Assembly (NCBI GenBank): GCA_023129535.1
Contig: JAGMBW010000126.1
Coordinates: 1-45,719, forward strand
From: Desulfobacterales bacterium
GTDB lineage: Bacteria > Desulfobacterota > Desulfobacteria > Desulfobacterales > C00003060
Reading direction: 5' to 3'
Length of the DNA: 45,719 nucleotides
Below are positions 34,151-42,572 of this stretch, in pieces. The notes under the pieces were generated by a model. That model was not told the DNA's origin and ran no database searches. It saw only the letters and a program-made list of their open reading frames with translations. Each line of letters begins with the position of its first letter. The first letter of the stretch is position 1. The position numbers were made by a program, and so were the translations under genes.

Positions 34151-36766
34151 ATGGCTAAAGCTACCCCGATGGTTCAGCAATATCTGTCGATTAAGCAGCA
34201 GTACCCTGATGCTATCCTGTTCTACCGCATGGGCGATTTCTATGAGATGTTCTTTGAAGATGCAAAGATAGCATCTCGAATCCTCGAAATTACTCTGACT
34301 TCCCGCAACAAAAAGGATGAAGAAGCGATTCCTATGTGCGGTGTGCCTCACCATGCCGCTCAGGGCTACATTGCACGCTTGATCGAGGACGGTTTCAAAG
34401 TAGCCGTCTGCGAACAGGTGGAGGATCCGGCAAAGGCCAAGGGCCTTGTGAAGCGGGATGTCGTGCGGGTGATAACACCCGGAGTTGTCATTGACACAGA
34501 CATTTTGGATGCAAGGTCCAACAATTTTCTCATGGCCCTGTTTTTCTGGCAGGATCGCTACGGGATCGCCTATCTGGACATCTCGACGGGGACTTTTCGG
34601 GTGACCGAATCAAGCCGGTTCGACGAGGTGGCAGACGAGTGCCGGCGTATACAGCCAAGCGAAACGCTGCTTGCCGATTCCCATCGCCAAATACCTCAAA
34701 TCAAGGCAGTGATAGAAGCGCTCGGGAAGACGTCATTAAACTTCCTGAAAGATGAGGGCTTTGAACTGGAATCAGCGCGGGCACGGCTTCTTAGACAGTT
34801 TAAGGTCCAGTCTCTGGAAGGATTTGGTTGTAATGATTGGCGGGTCGGGATTGCAGCGGCCGGCGCTCTGCTGTGCTACGTGGATGAGACCCAAAAGGAA
34901 GAGCTCGTCCACATCACGGGGATTGCATCCTACAACCTTTCCGACTTCATGATCGTAGATGAGACCACCAAAAGAAACTTAGAACTGTTTGAGACCATTT
35001 GGACTGGCGCCAAACGAGGGTCTCTTCTTGGCGTAATGGATCAAACTGTAACAGCCATGGGTGCCCGCATGCTGCGGTCATGGCTTCAGTATCCGCTTTT
35101 GGATCTTGAGCAAATCAAACTCCGATTGGACACCGTAGAAGAGGCCAAGAAGGAGCTGCCGTTGAGGCGTTCAATGAGGAAGGTCCTGCAAGAGGTACAT
35201 GATTTGCAGCGCTTGAATGCCAGGATCGCGCTCGATCGGTGCAATGCTCGAGACATGTTAGCGTTGAAACAGTCTATTCAAAGACTTCCTGAGATACGTT
35301 CTTTGGTAAATCGGTTTGCAAGTCGGCTTTTTGTAAAGATTGCCTCACAATGGGATGACCTTGCCGATGTAGCTGATCTGATCGAAGATGCAATATCTGA
35401 TGAGCCGCCCCTTAGCACACGGGAAGGTGGCATTATTAAGCCGGGTTTTGATGAGCGGCTCGACAAACTGATTTGCAGCAGTCGGGAAGCAAAGGATTGG
35501 ATCTCTGGCCTTCAGGCCAAGGAACGGCAAGTTACAGGGATTAACTCCTTGAAGGTGGGCTTCAACAAGGTTTTTGGTTATTATATTCAGGTTTCGAAGA
35601 CCCATATCAAATCAGTGCCGGCACACTATATGCGGAAACAAACCCTCGTTAATGCAGAGCGCTATATTACCCAGGACCTCAAGGCCTATGAGGCCGAAGT
35701 CTTAGGGGCTGAAGAAAAACGGTCCCGGTTGGAGTATGAACTGTTTTGTGTTTTAAGGCAAAAGGTGGCTCAAAGTAGTCGCCGCATTGCCGGGATGGCT
35801 GACGTTGTTTCCACGCTGGATGTATTGTTGGCATTGGCTGAACTGGCTGATCAAAATGGTTATCTAAAGCCAGTCGTTCATGGCGGTGACAGCCTCTTTT
35901 TCAAGGAGAGTCGTCATCCGGTCATTGAAAAACTGGTATCATCAGAACGGTTTGTGCCTAACACGATTGAGATGGATCATACCTCGCGACAGGTGCTTAT
36001 CATTACCGGGCCCAACATGGCCGGAAAATCAACGATCCTGCGTCAGGTAGCCTTGTTGGTATTGATGGCCCAGGTGGGTTCATTCGTTCCGGCCGAAGCA
36101 GCCTCCATCGGAATCGTGGATCGAATCTTCACCCGGGTTGGGGCTCTGGATAACCTTGCGGAAGGCCAGAGTACCTTCATGGTGGAAATGCACGAAACCG
36201 CCAACATCTTAAATAATGCCACTGATAAGAGTTTGGTCATTCTGGATGAGATTGGCAGAGGCACCAGTACGTTTGACGGCCTGAGCATTGCCTGGGCTGT
36301 GGCAGAATATCTCCACGACTGGAAAGGGCGTGGGATCAAGGCGCTTTTTGCCACTCACTATCATGAGCTAACCGACCTGGCCATTACCAAGCCTCGAGTG
36401 AAGAATTACAACGTGGCTGTCAAGGAATGGAATGAGGAAGTCATTTTCTTGAGGAAACTGGTTGAGGGGGGTACAAATCGAAGCTACGGCATCCAGGTGG
36501 CACGCCTGGCGGGCATTCCGGCCCATGTCCTTGAGCGGGCCAGGGAGATATTAACAAACATAGAAAATGGTGAGTTAAATAGTGTGGGAGAACCGGTCCT
36601 GGCACATTCCAAGGGATCGGTCGACAAGGACGCAAGTGTTCAGCTTTCGCTTTTTAAGACCTCAGACGATGTTGTGATGACTACCTTGAAAAAGCTCGAT
36701 ATTTCCAATATGACACCCCTTGAGGCATTGAACCAGTTGAACGAACTAAAAAAACTCATGGAGTAA
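34151..36766 (+). CDS. mutS: DNA mismatch repair protein MutS
   Basis: Recognises mismatches and starts repair. The 871 residues have the MutS1 order: the mismatch-reading FYE (Phe30, Glu32 in MGDFYEMF), connector and lever domains, the clamp, and the ATPase with Walker A GPNMAGKST (620-628), LAEGQSTFMVEM, the Walker B VILDEIGRGTSTFDG and ATHYHELT. Length is normal. The C-terminus is -KKLME, and the last codons ATG GAG TAA are the first unit of the following TGGAGTAA repeat. There is no clear ribosome site before the ATG. mutL is not in the window. Confidence 0.97.
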   Translation: MAKATPMVQQYLSIKQQYPDAILFYRMGDFYEMFFEDAKIASRILEITLTSRNKKDEEAIPMCGVPHHAAQGYIARLIEDGFKVAVCEQVEDPAKAKGLVKRDVVRVITPGVVIDTDILDARSNNFLMALFFWQDRYGIAYLDISTGTFRVTESSRFDEVADECRRIQPSETLLADSHRQIPQIKAVIEALGKTSLNFLKDEGFELESARARLLRQFKVQSLEGFGCNDWRVGIAAAGALLCYVDETQKEELVHITGIASYNLSDFMIVDETTKRNLELFETIWTGAKRGSLLGVMDQTVTAMGARMLRSWLQYPLLDLEQIKLRLDTVEEAKKELPLRRSMRKVLQEVHDLQRLNARIALDRCNARDMLALKQSIQRLPEIRSLVNRFASRLFVKIASQWDDLADVADLIEDAISDEPPLSTREGGIIKPGFDERLDKLICSSREAKDWISGLQAKERQVTGINSLKVGFNKVFGYYIQVSKTHIKSVPAHYMRKQTLVNAERYITQDLKAYEAEVLGAEEKRSRLEYELFCVLRQKVAQSSRRIAGMADVVSTLDVLLALAELADQNGYLKPVVHGGDSLFFKESRHPVIEKLVSSERFVPNTIEMDHTSRQVLIITGPNMAGKSTILRQVALLVLMAQVGSFVPAEAASIGIVDRIFTRVGALDNLAEGQSTFMVEMHETANILNNATDKSLVILDEIGRGTSTFDGLSIAWAVAEYLHDWKGRGIKALFATHYHELTDLAITKPRVKNYNVAVKEWNEEVIFLRKLVEGGTNRSYGIQVARLAGIPAHVLERAREILTNIENGELNSVGEPVLAHSKGSVDKDASVQLSLFKTSDDVVMTTLKKLDISNMTPLEALNQLNELKKLME

Positions 36767-37102
36767 TGGAGTGTTGGAGTAATGGAGTAGTGGAGTAATG
36801 GAGTGCTGGAGTAGTGGAGTAATGGAATGACTAAAATTCGTTCCGGGTTCCGAGTTCCGAGTTTAGCGCAAGCTTCACATTGTGTCGAGTTAAGATCTTT
36901 TTCGACTTTTAACTCGCAACCCGCAACCCGCAACGCCCAACTTGCAACTCGCAACCCGCAACCCGTTCTGACGCATCACTCCAGTACTCCGGTACTCCAG
37001 TACTCCGGTACTTCATCGCTCCATCACTCCATCACTCCATCACTCCAATACTCCGGTACTCCATCGCTCCATCACTCCAGTGCTCCATTACTCCAATACT
37101 CC
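36758..37102. repeat. Large nested word element between mutS and the amidase
   Basis: Outer 5' arm 36758-36829: nine TGGAGTNN units. Outer 3' arm 36973-37102: about sixteen ACTCCNNN units. Inner arms with another word: 36839-36863 (CGTTCCGGGTTCCGAGTTCC...) and 36911-36935 (AACTCGCAACCCGCAACCCG...), agreeing at 21 of 25 positions as inverted repeats; further CGCAACC words continue to 36964. The 5' arm holds the mutS stop codon. The 3' arm runs straight into the signal-peptide codons of the amidase. Confidence 0.9.
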
Positions 37103-38824
37103 CTCTTTTTTCTCGCTTTTCTTCTGGTCTTTGCTTTCCCGCCTATAGCTACGGCAGACCAAACGGAAAAAGACTATCGACACGCGCAGTTGAGTTTTGA
37201 AAGGCTTCTGAAAGATCCTGAAAAACAGAAGCTCCGATATCATTGGATTGCCTGCATAAAGAAGTTCCGGTTCGTTTATGCAGCCCAACCGAACGGACCA
37301 AGGGCAGATGACGCCCTTGTCATGACGGCGCGGCTCTATGCGAAGTTATATGAGTCTTCTTGCGATATACGAGATAAACAAGAGGCCCTCGATTATTACA
37401 ACCGCTTGCTGAAGCGTTTTCCAAAGAGCCAATACCGGTCTAAGGCCAAGAAGGCGATTGCTCGGTTGAATGCGGACAAGGGAAAGGAAATTGATCAAGG
37501 AAAGATTTCGGATGGCCATGTTTTCGTTATCAAAAGTGCCTCAAAATCCAAGGCACCGCCACGGGCCAGAAAGCCTTCCCATAAAGAGAAAAGCTCTCAG
37601 ACTCAAACAGGCTCACTCGCGGAGGTGAAGGCCATACGTTTTTGGTCCAGCCCCAGTTATACCCGCGTGGCCATTGATGTGGAATCTGAGGTCCGATACA
37701 CCTACCGCCTGTTGAAACAAGATCCCATTATTGCAAAGCCTAAGCGTCTTTATATTGATCTGAATCATGCGCGCACAGGGGCTGAGCTAAAGCCAGTTGT
37801 GCCGATCAAGGATGATCTGCTCAGCGGTGCTCGTGCAGCTCAGTTCAGTCCGGATACGGTCAGGGTCGTTCTGGATATCAAATCGATCGATAATTTCAAG
37901 ATATTCTCACTGCGCAATCCGTTTCGCATTGTAATCGATATCAGTGGTGTGCCCAGAAAGACTGCATCCAAGAAACGATTCAAACCCGAACCGGAAAAAC
38001 CAACTGGCAAGGTGCCCAAGGGGGCCCTGGCTAAGCAACTGGCCCTTGGGGTGAAGCGGATTGTTATTGACCCTGGACATGGGGGCAAAGATCCTGGCGC
38101 CATTGGGTATTTGAAGAGTGTGCAAGAGAAGAACGTGACTCTGGAGATTTCCCGGAGACTGGCCGGGAAGATTCGCGAGAGGCTTGGATGCGAGGTATTG
38201 CTCACCAGAAGCACAGATACCTTTCTATCGCTTGAAGAACGCACCGCAATCGCCAATACCAGGAATGCCGACCTTTTTGTTTCCATCCACGCCAATGCCC
38301 ACAGGAGGAGGGCATGTCATGGCGTTGAAACCTATGTGTTGAATCTGGCCACAGATGAAGACGCCATCCTTGTGGCTGCACGGGAGAATGCCACCTCGGC
38401 CAAAAATATTAGTGACCTTGAGGCTATCTTGAGTGACCTGATGAACAACTCCAAGCTGGACGAATCGACTCGTCTTGCAGGTTACGTTCAGGAAGCCCTA
38501 ATTAGCAAGTTGAAGCCAAAATATAGCCGGATCAAAGACAAAGGTGTAAAACAGGCCCCTTTCTATGTATTACTTGGCGCTGGGATGCCGTGCATTTTGG
38601 TAGAAGTGGCATTCATAACGAATCCGAGAGAGTGTCGCAGATTAAACACTGCTGGTTACCAGGAAGACATAGCAGACGCCATTGTAACAGGTATCGAACA
38701 CTATATACAGGAGATCCATCCGGCTGCACTCACTCAGGCTGAAGTCCTGCAAAGGCTCGACGAGCCTCTTCCTGGAGCAGATGTGCTGTATGGGCGTATC
38801 GGGGTGAGAAATGGAACGGCGTGA
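36827..38824 (+). CDS. N-acetylmuramoyl-L-alanine amidase with AMIN domain; 5' end replaced by repeat
   Basis: Cuts the amide between MurNAc and the stem peptide, usually for daughter-cell separation; periplasmic. In the open frame, residues 93-110 are a signal-peptide core ending AFPPIATA, followed by a helical TPR-like region (about 112-215), a basic linker, an AMIN domain (about 265-373, septal targeting) and Amidase_3 with zinc ligands His418 (IDPGHGGKDPG), Glu434, His488 (SIHANA) and catalytic Glu593 (VEVAFITN). Residues 1-92 are translated repeat words (THHSSTPVLQYS-like). The only ATG in frame is 36827, inside the 5' arm, and no codon near the signal core is a usual start. The true start is therefore unresolved. 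The last 95 bases overlap the convergent RNase Z-like gene. Confidence 0.88.
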   Translation: MTKIRSGFRVPSLAQASHCVELRSFSTFNSQPATRNAQLATRNPQPVLTHHSSTPVLQYSGTSSLHHSITPSLQYSGTPSLHHSSAPLLQYSLFFLAFLLVFAFPPIATADQTEKDYRHAQLSFERLLKDPEKQKLRYHWIACIKKFRFVYAAQPNGPRADDALVMTARLYAKLYESSCDIRDKQEALDYYNRLLKRFPKSQYRSKAKKAIARLNADKGKEIDQGKISDGHVFVIKSASKSKAPPRARKPSHKEKSSQTQTGSLAEVKAIRFWSSPSYTRVAIDVESEVRYTYRLLKQDPIIAKPKRLYIDLNHARTGAELKPVVPIKDDLLSGARAAQFSPDTVRVVLDIKSIDNFKIFSLRNPFRIVIDISGVPRKTASKKRFKPEPEKPTGKVPKGALAKQLALGVKRIVIDPGHGGKDPGAIGYLKSVQEKNVTLEISRRLAGKIRERLGCEVLLTRSTDTFLSLEERTAIANTRNADLFVSIHANAHRRRACHGVETYVLNLATDEDAILVAARENATSAKNISDLEAILSDLMNNSKLDESTRLAGYVQEALISKLKPKYSRIKDKGVKQAPFYVLLGAGMPCILVEVAFITNPRECRRLNTAGYQEDIADAIVTGIEHYIQEIHPAALTQAEVLQRLDEPLPGADVLYGRIGVRNGTA

Positions 38825-39746
38825 ATTGCTTGACACCCGCTTTTCTGGCTAAGATGCCTGCTTGTTTTGCGGTCAGGTGATATTTATTGCGTGCAATGTC
38901 CAGATCTGCATCAAGAAATGCAGCCTCGATGAAAAGGTGGTCGGCATTCCGGGCAAAATCAACGATCTTTTCGGCGTTTTCAGGGCTGAAAACAACGTCA
39001 ACAATATAAGTAATTTTTTGTCCTGGTGAAACACGGGCGATTTGGTTTGCAAGATCACCGAGGCTGAACGTAAGTTTGTGCTCTTTTCCAGCCTCTTTCC
39101 AGACTACGTGAAAATCTTCTCCTGCGTCATGCTCCTCATATAATACCTGCTTGAACCGTCTAAGCCATGGGCCCACCGGTATCTTGAGCCTTTTCAGGCT
39201 ATCCTTCATGATATTGACATGAAACCGTTCCTTGAGGTTAAAACCGAGGCAGGGGATCTTATGATCCAGGTGGATAGCATGGACTGAAAAGGCGGGCTCT
39301 GCCACGAGAGTCTCGTCAAAAGGAGCCTCCTCTGGCGCCTGTTTTGACTTAAACCCTTTGTTACACTCGTAGACCTGGCTGATGGTGTACGTTGGATGTA
39401 CCTCAGTGGCCTTCACGGAAAAACTGTGGCTGTAATTTTCAACCAGGTTCCAGGTGTAGCTTGCCAGCTTCCCTTCAATGTTTTGAAGAAAGTGGGGTGG
39501 GCCAAAGACGTGGAAGGCCTTCTGTCGTCCCAGGAAAGTACGCAGCAAGGTATCAAAACCTGCAAAATGGTCCATGTGGGTGTGGGATACGAATCCGTGG
39601 GTAAGCTTTAAGATCTCTTTGGGTGGTAGGCGGTACAGATCTCCCATGTCAAACAGGAGGGCACGCTTTTCAAAGAAAAATGGTATAAAGAGGGCAGGGT
39701 CCTCTAAAGGACCGTTAACCAGTCTGGGATGAAAGGAGGGCCTCAT
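38730..39746 (-). CDS. RNase Z-like metallo-beta-lactamase fold protein
   Basis: RNase Z removes the 3' trailer of tRNA precursors. This 338-residue protein has the metal motif HTHMDH (His55, His57, Asp59, His60) in SHTHMDHFAG, further candidate ligands in IHLDHKIPCLGF and FIEAAFLDADLD, and HFSPRYAH near the end, all typical of the RNase Z/ElaC branch. It lacks an obvious compact exosite arm; relatives of this longer type in Desulfobacterota are annotated as MBL-fold hydrolases, so tRNA processing is likely but not certain. Its ATG overlaps the stop of the upstream minus-strand gene by 4 bases (ATGA), showing coupling. Its 3' end overlaps the amidase gene by 95 bases. Confidence 0.85.
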   Translation of the reverse strand: MRPSFHPRLVNGPLEDPALFIPFFFEKRALLFDMGDLYRLPPKEILKLTHGFVSHTHMDHFAGFDTLLRTFLGRQKAFHVFGPPHFLQNIEGKLASYTWNLVENYSHSFSVKATEVHPTYTISQVYECNKGFKSKQAPEEAPFDETLVAEPAFSVHAIHLDHKIPCLGFNLKERFHVNIMKDSLKRLKIPVGPWLRRFKQVLYEEHDAGEDFHVVWKEAGKEHKLTFSLGDLANQIARVSPGQKITYIVDVVFSPENAEKIVDFARNADHLFIEAAFLDADLDIARNKYHLTAKQAGILARKAGVKQFTPFHFSPRYAHTAHLLQEEARRAFAGLQPE

Positions 39747-40165
39747 TGAAGGATGAATCTGGCAACCTGGCGGTTAATGCAGTTATAGATCTCTTCATCA
39801 GAACCATAAATGTCTTCAACGCTCCTATGGTTGATCAGTTGTTCGACGACAAACGCCGTTACATAGAGACTTACGATGTGCGGCCGGGGAACGAGGTTCC
39901 TGAACGGGGCAATTTGGTAATCGATATCAAATACATCTGAACGGGTCAATTTCTGAAGTGAGGCTGCGATCTGTTTTTGAATATCGTCCTTACTCGTCGT
40001 TTGGACCAGTTTTTCCTCTATAAGCTTCATGGACAGGGAATTGCTAAGAGGCTCCAGAACATTCTTCACTTGTTCGATAGCAAGCTGGCGGGCCCGTTCC
40101 TTAGAACTTTCAATCCTGGAAAGGATCCTTGATTCGCCTCTGCTGGGGCGAAATACTTTTGCCAT
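39743..40165 (-). CDS. Unrecognised 140-residue protein coupled to the RNase Z-like gene
   Basis: I do not recognise the family. It starts with a basic stretch (MAKVFRPSRGESRILSRI), continues as mostly helical, charged sequence (about 20-75), and has a C-terminal part with VSLYVTAFVVEQLINH and SVEDIYGSDEEIYNCINRQV. No signal peptide or membrane helix. The ATG at 40165 has TTGAGG about 9-10 bases upstream; a TTG five codons earlier is also in frame. The stop overlaps the next start by 4 bases, so it is translated with the RNase Z-like protein and may work with it. recJ lies 85 bases upstream on the same strand. Confidence 0.75.
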   Translation of the reverse strand: MAKVFRPSRGESRILSRIESSKERARQLAIEQVKNVLEPLSNSLSMKLIEEKLVQTTSKDDIQKQIAASLQKLTRSDVFDIDYQIAPFRNLVPRPHIVSLYVTAFVVEQLINHRSVEDIYGSDEEIYNCINRQVARFILQ

Positions 40166-40250
40166 TGCACAGGACCTCAACGGTTCGTAGTAATTTTACT
40201 ATAAACAAAGAAATTGAACATTGCAAGCCAATAACCGGTTTGCATTAATA

Positions 40251-41993
40251 TTAATGGACACCATCTACATCTTTGATGACCAGTTGAATCGTTTTTCGAT
40301 TTTTCCACCGGTTCCAGTGGACATGACAGGCAATGCGATCAAGGTGTCGGGGATGCGGGCAGGCAGTGTCTGTGTTGAAAAAGATGGCATCAAGGGGCCT
40401 GGCCTGCCCCGCCTTCGGCGGATTCGAGGGGCGCAATCGCATCTGCAAATGACGTGCTCCAACCACCCGGCTGGAAAGGACATCCATGTCCGAAAGCACA
40501 AAAAGAGGTTCTGGATTCCCTGTTCCGAAAGGGGCAAGCGTTTCCAGGTCATCTGCCAGTTCAGCCGATACATCAGACGCGGAAATCTCGCCGTCGATAA
40601 CCAGTCTGGGCACGAAATCCTCAGGCGTCGTTTTCTGGCAGACAATTCTTTCAAAATCTCTGCGAAAACCCGGGATGTTTTCAGCCCTTAACGTGAGGCC
40701 TGCTGCCGCCCTATGGCCCCCAAATTTTTCCAGGTATTGAGCACAATCCTCCAGGCCTTCATAGAGATCAAATCCATCCGGACTTCGAGCCGAGCCCTTG
40801 CCCATGCCGTCGGCAACCGCAATAATAACAACCGGGCGACAATATTGCTCAACCAGCCTGGATGCGACGATTCCGATGACGCCCTCATGCCATCCCTGCT
40901 GGTCTAAGACGAGGGCCCTTTCTTTCAACAACTCGCGGTTGTTTTCAAGGTGTTGGAGGATTTCTGACAGGATGTGCTTTTCAATCTTCTGCCTTCTCGT
41001 GTTTTCCCGGTTCAGCTCCTTTGCAATGGCATGTGCTGTTTCCATATTCGACGTTGTCAGGAGCTTCAAGCCAATTGAGCCCTGGCCGAGCCTTCCGGCC
41101 GCATTCAGCCGGGGGGCGAGTTTAAAAGCGACGTCACGGGTATCGAGAGGACCGTTCGGCATTTTGCAAACGTTCAAGAGGGCCTTGATACCGGGACGAC
41201 TATCGGAAGCGAGTACTTCAAGTCCTGCCTTCACATAGATGCGGTTTTCTTTCAAAAGGGGGACCATGTCTCCCACTGTGCCGAGGGCTACCAGATCGCA
41301 GGCAGCCTTCAGATTTGGTTCTGATCCGCCTCTGCCAGACCAAAAACCCTCATCCCGTAACCTCTTGCGGAGGGCAAGGACCAGGTTGAAGGCCACGCCC
41401 ACCCCCGCAAGCCACGAAAAGCCTGATGGGCAATCGGGCTGTTTCGGATTTAAAATGGCAAAGGCCTCTGGCATCCGGGGAGGGATTTCATGATGATCCG
41501 TTATGATCACATCGATCCCGGCACGGCGCGCCGCACTGACCGCGTCAAAGCTGCTAATGCCGCAATCCACGGTTATAATAAGGCCGAAGCCATCGGGAAT
41601 AGCACGCTTCTCAACACAATCCCGGCTCAAGCCGTAACCTTCGCTCACCCGATCCGGGATATAGTAGTGGACATCCGCGTCCAGACAGGTCAGAAATTCA
41701 AAGAGGAGTGCAGTGGAGGTGATCCCATCCACATCATAGTCCCCAAAGATGAGCATTTTTTCATCGCGACCAAGAGCCAGCAGGATGCGCTCCACTGCAC
41801 GCTCTGCGTCTTTCATCGAGAAGGGGGATCGAACATGGGCAAGTGAAGGCTTGAGAAAGGCTGCTGCCTCATCGGGACTGCAGATGCCGCGGTTTATAAG
41901 TACAGTGGCGACGGCTGGCTGACAGCCTAAGCTGTCGGCCAGCACAGAAACCTGTTCAGGATCAGGTGAAAGGATATGCCACCTCTTCTGCAT
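40251..41993 (-). CDS. recJ: Single-stranded-DNA-specific 5'-3' exonuclease RecJ
   Basis: Digests single-stranded DNA from 5' ends in recombination and mismatch repair. The 580-residue protein has the DHH catalytic motifs: GDYDVDG (Asp85, Asp87, Asp89), VDCG (Asp143), TDHHE (Asp166, His167, His168), LVALGTVGDMVPL, the DHHA1 part with RLNAAGRLG and GKGSARSPDGFDL, GGHRAAAGLT, and a C-terminal OB-like domain. Length matches the family. The ATG at 41993 has no clear ribosome site. mutS and recJ lie in the same window about 4 kb apart. Confidence 0.96.
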   Translation of the reverse strand: MQKRWHILSPDPEQVSVLADSLGCQPAVATVLINRGICSPDEAAAFLKPSLAHVRSPFSMKDAERAVERILLALGRDEKMLIFGDYDVDGITSTALLFEFLTCLDADVHYYIPDRVSEGYGLSRDCVEKRAIPDGFGLIITVDCGISSFDAVSAARRAGIDVIITDHHEIPPRMPEAFAILNPKQPDCPSGFSWLAGVGVAFNLVLALRKRLRDEGFWSGRGGSEPNLKAACDLVALGTVGDMVPLLKENRIYVKAGLEVLASDSRPGIKALLNVCKMPNGPLDTRDVAFKLAPRLNAAGRLGQGSIGLKLLTTSNMETAHAIAKELNRENTRRQKIEKHILSEILQHLENNRELLKERALVLDQQGWHEGVIGIVASRLVEQYCRPVVIIAVADGMGKGSARSPDGFDLYEGLEDCAQYLEKFGGHRAAAGLTLRAENIPGFRRDFERIVCQKTTPEDFVPRLVIDGEISASDVSAELADDLETLAPFGTGNPEPLFVLSDMDVLSSRVVGARHLQMRLRPSNPPKAGQARPLDAIFFNTDTACPHPRHLDRIACHVHWNRWKNRKTIQLVIKDVDGVH

Positions 41994-42118
41994 GGCAACG
42001 TGCTATAGCCCAAAAACGACATTTGTACAATACCGATTTTTTTTATTGAAAAGATGGGGCAATCAGTGTTAGTTTTTAGTAGAAGTTTTGGATAAGTTCA
42101 GAAACAAGAGACGTTCAC

Positions 42119-42367
42119 ATGCCGAAAACCGCAGTTAAAAGATACTATCGCGTGGATCGACGGGAGATTCATTTCTTGAAATTTATCCTGGAAGGTTACG
42201 ACGGCGTTGCTGTTCTCAGAACCCTAAATTCGCAGGAAGGATTGGTGGCGCTACACATTGGACCTGGTTGTGAAAGCACGGTAGATATGATCATTCAGGA
42301 TCTTCGGGGGCATATCAGAATTGAAGCTCTGGAATTGAAAATTGAAGATCCCTGGATTGATGATTGA
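42119..42367 (+). CDS. DUF4911-like small protein upstream of miaB
   Basis: An 82-residue protein, MPKTAVKRYYRVDRREIHFL at the start, then LKFILEGYDGVAVLRTLN and GLVALHIGPGCESTVDMII. I associate it with DUF4911, a small family often found next to miaB in Desulfobacterota; function unknown. Its C-terminal 20 residues (ALELKIEDPWIDD) are partly encoded by repeat words: AATTGAAAATTGAAGAT (from 42333) is identical to the end of rpsA, and GATTGATGATTGA gives -WIDD and the stop. The ancestral C-terminus may thus have been different. Confidence 0.75.
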   Translation: MPKTAVKRYYRVDRREIHFLKFILEGYDGVAVLRTLNSQEGLVALHIGPGCESTVDMIIQDLRGHIRIEALELKIEDPWIDD

Positions 42368-42572
42368 TGATTTATGATTGATGATTGAAAACCAATCAAC
42401 AATCCAAAGGCAATCAACAATCCGAAGGCAATCGTCAATCGACAATCCAGAGGCAATCAACAAATTGGGTTCATTGGGTTTACACGGTTTATTGAGTTTG
42501 TTGTGTTTTAACCCAACAAACCCAACGAACTCAACGAACCCAAAAGACTCAACAAGCACAACAAACACAATA
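42333..42572. repeat. Two successive word hairpins between DUF4911 gene and miaB
   Basis: First: 5' arm 42354-42387 (GATTGATGATTGATGATTTA...) and 3' arm 42394-42466 (CAATCAACAATCCAAAGG and variants). Second: 5' arm 42465-42509 (TTGGGTTCATTGGGTTTACA..., G/T-rich) and 3' arm 42510-42572 (AACCCAACAAACCCAACGAA...). The 3' arm ends at the miaB ATG itself. The DUF4911 stop lies in the first 5' arm. Confidence 0.85.

Noticed and set aside
36758-37102. CRISPR array
   Set aside because: The many 8-base ACTCC units are contiguous, degenerate and have no unique spacers. No cas gene is present. The same holds for the other word repeats.
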